Part shown: piece by piece, positions 59,160 through 64,000 of the stretch
Layout of the letters: the number at the start of each line of letters is the position of its first letter
Numbering within the stretch: position 1 is the stretch's first letter
Source of the DNA: Desulfovibrio sp. TomC
GTDB lineage: Bacteria; Desulfobacterota; Desulfovibrionia; Desulfovibrionales; Desulfovibrionaceae
Assembly (NCBI RefSeq): GCF_000801335.2
Contig: NZ_JSEH01000003.1
Location: 186,001-250,000, forward strand
Length of the DNA: 64,000 nucleotides
Direction of reading: 5' to 3'
Translations under genes and position numbers: made by a program
The notes under the pieces: model-generated
Told to the model about the DNA's origin: nothing
The model's input: the letters and a program-made list of their open reading frames with translations, nothing else
The model's database searches: none

Positions 59160-59395
59160 TGGTACATCCTTCTATAAAATAATTCATTCTTGGCAATTGC
59201 GGATTTTCACAATTCGCTTCCACGCAGTATACGCGAAGGGACCAAAGATGGAAGGGGGGCGTTCGACAAATATGTCCAATAAAATTAATGGGTAGGATGT
59301 TATGCCAACGTCGGGGGGATTGGGCGTGGAGCATGGCTTCCGATTTTGTTCGCTTCGCCGCTGCCCGTGCCAGCTCCCGGTCCAGCCGAAGTTGG

Positions 59396-59445
59396 GCTTT
59401 CGCCGCCAGCCCGTTCGCCTCCGGCGGCGGGCTGGCGGCGAAAGC
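59396..59445. repeat. Perfect 18-bp inverted repeat
   Basis: GCTTTCGCCGCCAGCCCG pairs with CGGGCTGGCGGCGAAAGC around a 14-nt GC-rich loop. It lies in the 445-bp gap 59160-59604 between divergent NYN and M99 peptidase genes, where no gene is seen. It lacks a T tract on either strand. Confidence 0.7.
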
Positions 59446-59604
59446 GGTTGCCCCGGCGTCCTGTTTCCGCACACCCGACCGCAGGCCGGCTGGCGGCGTT
59501 TGCCCCAATGCGGCACAGACCTGCCCGGGGCGAGATGACTTTTCGAGCCGGTTGGGCTAGACTTGGCACGGTCAAACCATCAAACCCCGCCGCGTCGAGG
59601 TCCC

Positions 59605-60996
59605 ATGCGTTTCATTCTGGCCTTGTTGCTCCTTTTGCTGCCTGCTGCGACCGCACTGTGCGGCAATCTTGATTTCACCCTGCACAAGCTCGATTCCGGC
59701 CGTCCCGGCCCGACCATCCTGGTCATCGGCGGCATCCAGGGCGACGAACCCGGCGGCTTTTCGGCTGCGGCCCTGCTGGTTTCCCACTACAAGATCAAGT
59801 CCGGCTCGGTCTGGGTGGTGCCCAATCTCAATTTTTTAAGCATCATCCGCTGTTCGCGCGGGGTCTACGGCGACATGAACCGCAAGTTCGCCGAGCTTGA
59901 TCCCAAGGACCCGGAATACGAGGCCGTGCAGAAGATCAAGGCCATCATCCGCGATGAGCAGGTGACGGCCGTACTGCATCTGCACGACGGCTGGGGCTAT
60001 TACAGCCCGACCTTTGTCACCGAGTGGCAGTGTCCGCTGCGTTGGGGCCAGTCGGTCATCATCGACCAGGAGTCGGCCGAGACGACCCGGTTCGGCAATC
60101 TGCAGGAGCTGGCCGCGCGGGCCGTGTCCGCCGCCAACGACCATCTGTACGAACCACTGCACGCCTACCACGTCAAAAACACCCACACCAAGACGCTCGA
60201 TGACGAAACCGCCAAGGAAATGTCCAAAACCCTGACCTATTTCGCCATCGGCCAGGGCAAGCCGGCTTTCGGCATCGAAGGCAGCAAGAATCTGCCGCCG
60301 GCCATGCGCTCCTACTACCATCTGCGGGTCATCGAGTCGTTTCTCAAGTCCTTTGGCGTGGAGTATGAGCGCACCTTCGAGCTTGGCGCGCCGCAAGTGG
60401 CCGAGGCGCTGCAGAGCAACGTGGCCGTGTCGTTTTTCGACAACAAGGTCTACCTTGATCTGCGCAATGCCCGGGAACGGCTGCGCTATATTCCGCTGAA
60501 AAAGGACAGCGCCGTGGAATACCAGCCGGCCAGCCCGCTTCTGGCCCTGGTCTCGTCGGACAAGAGCCTCAAGGTCTATTTTGGCAACACCAACGTCACC
60601 GAGCTTGACCCGCAGTTCATGGAGTTCGATTCGTCCCTTGCGTCCGTGCCCATGGAGATTGACGGCGTTCGCCGGGAAGTGCCCTTTGGCAAGGTGGTGG
60701 ATGTGCGTAAAGGGTTTTCTGTCGCGCCGAGCGGAGAGTACCGGGTCAATGTCATCGGTTTTTCCAAGCCGGGCCTGACCGACGAGGCCGGGGTGACGCT
60801 GACCAAGGCCGAACTCAAAAAGGAATTTTCCGTGGACAAGGCCGGCACGGTCTACCGGGTGGAGGTCTACAAGGGCGAGAAATTCTGCGGTATGATCCTG
60901 GCGTCGTTTGCGGGTGATGCGCCGCGCATGGCCAAGTCCGACGACGCGCTGCTGCGAAAACTGAAGAAGAACGGCGAAATCAACCTCGGCCGCTGA
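59605..60996 (+). CDS. M99 family D,L-carboxypeptidase (Csd4/Pgp1-like)
   Basis: A 463-aa exported zinc peptidase of the M99/M14-like family. A signal peptide (about 1-19) is followed by VIGGIQGDEPGGFSAA, with Gln and Glu where Csd4 of Helicobacter uses an unusual Gln as zinc ligand. HLHDGWGYY carries the His ligand and IEGSKNLPP follows. Csd4/Pgp1 trim muramyl tripeptides and are needed for helical shape; vibrioid cells of this group may use it likewise. ATG at 59605 follows TCGAGGTCCC; TTG at 59563 is rejected. Confidence 0.85.
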   Translation: MRFILALLLLLLPAATALCGNLDFTLHKLDSGRPGPTILVIGGIQGDEPGGFSAAALLVSHYKIKSGSVWVVPNLNFLSIIRCSRGVYGDMNRKFAELDPKDPEYEAVQKIKAIIRDEQVTAVLHLHDGWGYYSPTFVTEWQCPLRWGQSVIIDQESAETTRFGNLQELAARAVSAANDHLYEPLHAYHVKNTHTKTLDDETAKEMSKTLTYFAIGQGKPAFGIEGSKNLPPAMRSYYHLRVIESFLKSFGVEYERTFELGAPQVAEALQSNVAVSFFDNKVYLDLRNARERLRYIPLKKDSAVEYQPASPLLALVSSDKSLKVYFGNTNVTELDPQFMEFDSSLASVPMEIDGVRREVPFGKVVDVRKGFSVAPSGEYRVNVIGFSKPGLTDEAGVTLTKAELKKEFSVDKAGTVYRVEVYKGEKFCGMILASFAGDAPRMAKSDDALLRKLKKNGEINLGR

Positions 60997-61052
60997 TCTT
61001 CCACTGCCGCTTCTCTCTTTCGCGGCACGACATCCCCCCTCACCCCCTTTCC

Positions 61053-61098
61053 GGGGGGCCGGGGGTGATCCCCCCGGCGGGGCCGGGGCAGCGCCCCG
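61053..61098 (+). repeat. Partial copy of the dispersed palindromic element
   Basis: GGGGGTGATCCCCCCGG followed by GGGGCCGGGGCAGCGCCCCG corresponds to the hairpin part of copy A2 without its ends. It lies in the 119-bp gap between the convergent M99 and PaaK genes. Confidence 0.55.
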
Positions 61099-61115
61099 AT
61101 TCTCTTCCCTCTTCC

Positions 61116-62438
61116 CTACTTCCCCGACAGCAGCAGCCCGCGCCGGTCGGCGACGCGGATGGTCTTGCCTTCCTCGCTGCGCGTGAGGCTGCCTGGTTCG
61201 ACGAAGCGCACGGCCAAGCCGACGCCGAGTTCCGAGGCCAGCCGGCGTTCGAGTTTTTCGAGCAGGGCCTGGTGTTCGGAAACGCGGTCGAAGAGCAGGC
61301 CTTCGGTCGGCTCCACCTCGACGAGTGCCTGGTCCAGAGCGCCCTGCCGGGTGAGCACGATGCGGTAGTTGGGGGTGACGCCTTCGACTTCGAGCAAAAG
61401 CGCCTCGACCCGGGACGGGAAGACGTTGACGCCCCGGATGATGAGCATGTCGTCGCAACGCCCAAGGATGCGGCTGATGCGGCGCATGGTGCGGCCGCAG
61501 GGGCAGGGCTCGGGGATGATGCGGCTGATGTCGCCGGTGCGAAACCGGATCATGGGAAAGGCTTCCTTGGCCAGGGTGGTGATGACCAGTTCGCCTTCCT
61601 CGCCGTCGGCCAGCGGTTCGCCGGTGGCCGGATCGACGATTTCGATCAGGAAATGGTCTTCGCTGACGTGCATGCCGGCTTTTTCCAGGCATTCGCCGGC
61701 CACGCCCGGGCCCATGATTTCGCTTAGGCCGTAGTTGTCCGTGGCCGTCACCTTGAGCCGGTCTTCGATGGCCGCGCGCATGGCCTCAGTCCAGGTCTCG
61801 GCCCCGAACAGCCCGTAACGAAGGCTCAAGGCATTGACGTTGACGTTCATGGCGTCGAGCGTCTCGGCCAGATACAGGGCGTAGCTCGGGGTGGCCACGA
61901 ACACCGAGGTGCGGTAGTCCTGCATGATGGTGACCTGCCGCCGGGTGCCGCCGCTGGAGGCCGGGATGACGGCTGCGCCGACTGTCTCGGCTCCGTAGTG
62001 AAAGCCCATGCCGCCGGTGAAAAGGCCGTAGCCGAGCGCAATCTGCACCACGTCGTCGCGGGACACGCCGGCCGCCACCATGACCCGGGCCACGAGGCGC
62101 GACCAAGCCTTGATGTCGTTTCGGGTGTAGCCGGCCACCACGGGTTTGCCCGAGGTGCCCGACGAGGCATGCAGGCGCACCACGTCGCGCAGCGGCACGG
62201 CGAAAAGCCCGTACGGATAGGCCTCGCGCAGATCGGCCTTGGTGGTAAAGGGCAGGCGGCGCACATCGGCCAGATCGGAGAAGGTTTCGGGATCGACGCC
62301 AAGCTCGGCAAAGCGCTTGCGATACAACGGCACATTGCGAGCCACGCGGGTGAGCGTCTCCTGCAACCGTTCCAGTTGCAGCTGGGCCAAGTCCCGGCGG
62401 TCCATGGTCTCGAATTTTGGCTCAAAGCATTCGCGCAT
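61116..62438 (-). CDS. paaK: Phenylacetate-CoA ligase family protein
   Basis: A 440-aa adenylate-forming enzyme that activates aryl- or related acids to CoA thioesters. RLHASSGTSGKPVVAGYT is the P-loop; TDNYGLSEIMGPGVAGEC, IRFRTGDISRI and LGRCDDMLIIRGVNVFPS are the AMP-binding family blocks of PaaK. In sulfate reducers PaaK sits with branched-chain amino acid or aryl-pyruvate catabolism genes. ATG at 62438 follows ACGGGAGCCTGACC. livF and livG lie upstream on the same strand, separated by repeats. Confidence 0.94.
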   Translation of the reverse strand: MRECFEPKFETMDRRDLAQLQLERLQETLTRVARNVPLYRKRFAELGVDPETFSDLADVRRLPFTTKADLREAYPYGLFAVPLRDVVRLHASSGTSGKPVVAGYTRNDIKAWSRLVARVMVAAGVSRDDVVQIALGYGLFTGGMGFHYGAETVGAAVIPASSGGTRRQVTIMQDYRTSVFVATPSYALYLAETLDAMNVNVNALSLRYGLFGAETWTEAMRAAIEDRLKVTATDNYGLSEIMGPGVAGECLEKAGMHVSEDHFLIEIVDPATGEPLADGEEGELVITTLAKEAFPMIRFRTGDISRIIPEPCPCGRTMRRISRILGRCDDMLIIRGVNVFPSRVEALLLEVEGVTPNYRIVLTRQGALDQALVEVEPTEGLLFDRVSEHQALLEKLERRLASELGVGLAVRFVEPGSLTRSEEGKTIRVADRRGLLLSGK

Positions 62439-62487
62439 GGTCAGGCTCCCGTGAGAGAAAGAGTGCCTCCGGCGGCTTTTACAAGAG

Positions 62488-62638
62488 TGCCTCCGGCGGC
62501 CAAAGGGGTGACCCCTTTGGAATCCCTCCTGGAAGGCAAGAGGTTTACGGAGGGGCAATACCTGCCGCTGCAACTCCCTGAAAACCCTTCCCATCAAGGG
62601 GGTCCGGGGGGGATTATCCCCCCCGGCCGCCGGAGGCA
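62488..62638 (+). repeat. Dispersed palindromic element, type B copy 1, with terminal inverted repeats
   Basis: 151 bp between TGCCTCCGGCGGC (62488-62500) and GCCGCCGGAGGCA (62626-62638), perfect 13-bp inverted ends. Inside are CAAAGGGG / CCCCTTTG near the left end and GGTCCGGGGGGG / CCCCCCCGG near the right. An extra left end (62464-62476) suggests local duplication. It sits between paaK and livF. Confidence 0.8.
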
Positions 62639-62658
62639 TCTTCTCTCTTCTCTCTGAC

Positions 62659-63378
62659 TTAATTCTCTTTCTCTCGCCCCAAATAGGCACGGCGGACGTC
62701 GTGGTTGGCGAGCAATTCTTCGGACGTGCCGGAGAGGAGCACCCGGCCCGTCTCCAGCACATAGCCCCGGTCGGCCACGGCCAGGGCGCTCTTGGCGTTT
62801 TGCTCGACCAAAAGGACGGTCAGCCCCTTGTCGCGGCGAAGCGTGGCCACGTGGCGGAAGATTTCCTTGCAGATCTGGGGGGCAAGGCCCATGCCGGGTT
62901 CGTCCAGAAGCAGACAGCGCGGCCGGGCCATGAGCGCCCGGCCAATGGCCAGCATCTGCTGCTCGCCGCCGGACAGCGCCGCCGCCTGCTGGCCTTTGCG
63001 GTCGAGCAGCACCGGAAACATGGCGTAAATCTCTTCCAGATCGGCCGCCACCTCGCGGCGGCGAAATTTCGTATAGGCCCCAAGGAGCAGATTGTCCTCC
63101 ACCGACATGGGGCCAAAGACCAAGCGCCGCTCCGGCACATGGGACAGCCCCAGGCGGACGATGCGTTCGGGCTTTTCGCTGGCGATGGAGCGGCCGTCAA
63201 ACTCGATGTCGCCGCCGGAGACGCGCATGACGCCGGAAATGGCCGAGAGCAGCGTGGTCTTGCCCGCGCCGTTGGCCCCGATCAGGGCCACGATCTCGCC
63301 CGGGGCGACATGGAGCGACACCCGGCGCACCGCGTGCACCCGGCCATAGTGTATATCGATGTTACGCAGGGTCAGCAT
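62659..63378 (-). CDS. livF: Branched-chain amino acid ABC transporter ATP-binding protein LivF
   Basis: A 239-aa ATPase subunit of the Liv branched-chain amino acid importer. Walker A ALIGANGAGKTTL, signature LSGGEQQMLAIGRALM, Walker B CLLLDEPGMGLAP, and the LivF-type FPVLLDRKGQQ just before the signature. ATG at 63378 begins MLTLRNIDIHYGRVHAV. It lies between two type B repeats and downstream of livG. It couples ATP hydrolysis to transport through LivHM. Confidence 0.96.
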   Translation of the reverse strand: MLTLRNIDIHYGRVHAVRRVSLHVAPGEIVALIGANGAGKTTLLSAISGVMRVSGGDIEFDGRSIASEKPERIVRLGLSHVPERRLVFGPMSVEDNLLLGAYTKFRRREVAADLEEIYAMFPVLLDRKGQQAAALSGGEQQMLAIGRALMARPRCLLLDEPGMGLAPQICKEIFRHVATLRRDKGLTVLLVEQNAKSALAVADRGYVLETGRVLLSGTSEELLANHDVRRAYLGREKEN

Positions 63379-63404
63379 TGTGGGATGTGCCTAATTTTTT
63401 AGAG

Positions 63405-63563
63405 TGCCTCCGGCGGCCAAAGGGCTGAGCCCTTTGGAATCCCACCTGGGAGGCAAGGGGTTCATACAGGGGCAACATTTGCCACTGCAACGCAGTTCCC
63501 CCTGAATAACTTCTCCCATCAAGGGGGTCCGGGGGGATTACTCTCCCCCCGCCGCCGGAGGCA
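63405..63563 (+). repeat. Dispersed palindromic element, type B copy 2, with terminal inverted repeats
   Basis: 159 bp between TGCCTCCGGCGGC (63405-63417) and GCCGCCGGAGGCA (63551-63563). Internal order matches copy 1 (GAGCCCTTTGGAATCCC, then CCCATCAAGGGGGTCCGGGG). It sits between livF and livG, i.e. inside what should be one transcript. Confidence 0.8.
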
Positions 63564-63576
63564 TCTTCTCTTCTCG

Positions 63577-64000
63577 TCAATCATCCTCACCCAGATATGC
63601 TTTAATCACGTCCGGGTTGGCCTGGATGGCGTCGGGCGTGCCGGCGGCCAGGGGCTGGCCGAAATGGAGCACGGTGATGTGGTCGCTGACAGCCATGACC
63701 AGCTCCATGTCGTGTTCGACCAGTCCGACGGTGACGTGGCGGCGGTCGCACACGGCCCGGATGAGGTCGCCGAGCTGGGCTGTTTCCTTGGAATTGAGCC
63801 CGGCGGCCGGTTCGTCGAGGAGCAGCAGCTTGGGGTCGGCGGCCAAGGCCCGGGCCATTTCCAGGAGGCGCTGCTTGCCGTAGGGCAGATCGCCGGCCGG
63901 GGTATCGGCCTCGTTTGCCAGCCCGACGAACTCCAGGCAATCCAGGGCTGCCTCGCGGCAGGCGCGTTCGGCCCGGCGAAAACCGGGCGTACGCAGCAGG
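63577..64000 (-). CDS. livG: Branched-chain amino acid ABC transporter ATP-binding protein LivG (N-terminus beyond window)
   Basis: The C-terminal 141 residues or so of a LivG-type ATPase; the frame is open to the window edge. Visible are the LPYGKQRLLEMARAL signature region (LivG-type in place of LSGGQ), Walker B LLLLDEPAAGLN, and the H-loop GLVEHDMELVMAVSD. The end is VIKAYLGEDD. The Walker A lies outside. With LivF it forms the ATPase pair of the Liv importer; livH/livM should lie further upstream on the minus strand. Confidence 0.93.
   Translation of the reverse strand, partial: LLRTPGFRRAERACREAALDCLEFVGLANEADTPAGDLPYGKQRLLEMARALAADPKLLLLDEPAAGLNSKETAQLGDLIRAVCDRRHVTVGLVEHDMELVMAVSDHITVLHFGQPLAAGTPDAIQANPDVIKAYLGEDD

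Noticed and set aside
59561-59580. Second sigma-54 promoter before the M99 gene (TTGGCACG)
   Set aside because: The -24 half is present but the -12 position reads AACCA instead of TTGC.
59836-61692. 618-aa minus-strand opening across the M99 gene and the start of the PaaK region
   Set aside because: Composition is shadow-like and it overlaps two well-supported genes on both strands.
1-64000. tRNA or rRNA genes, CRISPR arrays, transposases, phage genes
   Set aside because: None of the expected motifs or repeat patterns were seen by eye on either strand; a tRNAscan or CRISPR search would be decisive.

Overview
The window is GC-rich, densely coded chromosomal DNA. It most likely comes from a sulfate-reducing Desulfovibrionaceae bacterium of the Solidesulfovibrio / Desulfovibrio magneticus type. 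That assignment is an inference from gene content: an orange-protein (ORP)/Mrp cluster with paired ferredoxin-MinD ATPases and a candidate sigma-54 promoter, a DUF169 protein, many two-component sensors, and a PaaK gene beside Liv ABC genes. No rRNA, tRNA, CRISPR, prophage, transposase or replication origin was seen.

Layout. 1-6.1 kb: core information genes on the plus strand (3' end of RNase J, FAA hydrolase, rpsB, tsf, pyrH, frr, uppS). 6.1-10 kb: DUF1330 protein, SDR/HxlR divergent pair, chemotaxis receptor. 10.0-10.65 kb: a non-coding tract holding three tandem units that look like minus-strand small RNAs, each with a promoter-like box, C-rich hairpin loops and an intrinsic terminator. 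10.7-22.6 kb: signalling, with an OmpR-type sensor/regulator pair, a hybrid kinase, a solitary amino-acid-type binding protein, and an operon running rnr, small membrane protein, PstS-like protein, Cache kinase. 22.7-30 kb: YgjP metallopeptidase, NlpC/P60 lipoprotein, GGDEF cyclase, FAD oxidoreductase, papain-like protease. 30-36 kb: two overlapping receiver proteins (HDOD and degenerate HD-GYP) and a multi-PAS kinase. 36-45 kb: DUF169 protein, PYV-rich secreted protein, SGNH hydrolase with acyltransferase-3, a protein with two degenerate GGDEF domains plus TPRs, and a MBL / FMN reductase / ComF operon. 45-51 kb: cysteine-bearing PAS kinase, low-complexity Ala/Ser protein, DksA-like protein, another kinase, a Tim44-like protein. 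51-58.3 kb: MBL-rhodanese protein, a decayed MBL gene, then the ORP/Mrp cluster. 58.5-64 kb: NYN protein, Csd4-like M99 peptidase, PaaK, livF and the 3' part of livG.

How it works together. The accessory part is dominated by sensing: six histidine kinases, one chemotaxis receptor, one active-looking diguanylate cyclase and several degenerate signalling enzymes. Two periplasmic binding proteins sit without transporter genes, one translationally coupled to a kinase, which suggests sensory use. The ORP/Mrp cluster matches a sigma-54-controlled, anaerobe-specific system described in D. vulgaris.

The least explained signals are (1) the tandem C-rich small-RNA candidates at 10.0-10.65 kb with a possible relative at 47.28 kb, and (2) a family of dispersed 130-160 bp palindromic elements (37.0, 45.0, 53.8, 61.05, 62.5, 63.4 kb), two of which have near-perfect 13-bp terminal inverted repeats. 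Coordinates were read by eye; RNA starts and repeat edges are approximate.
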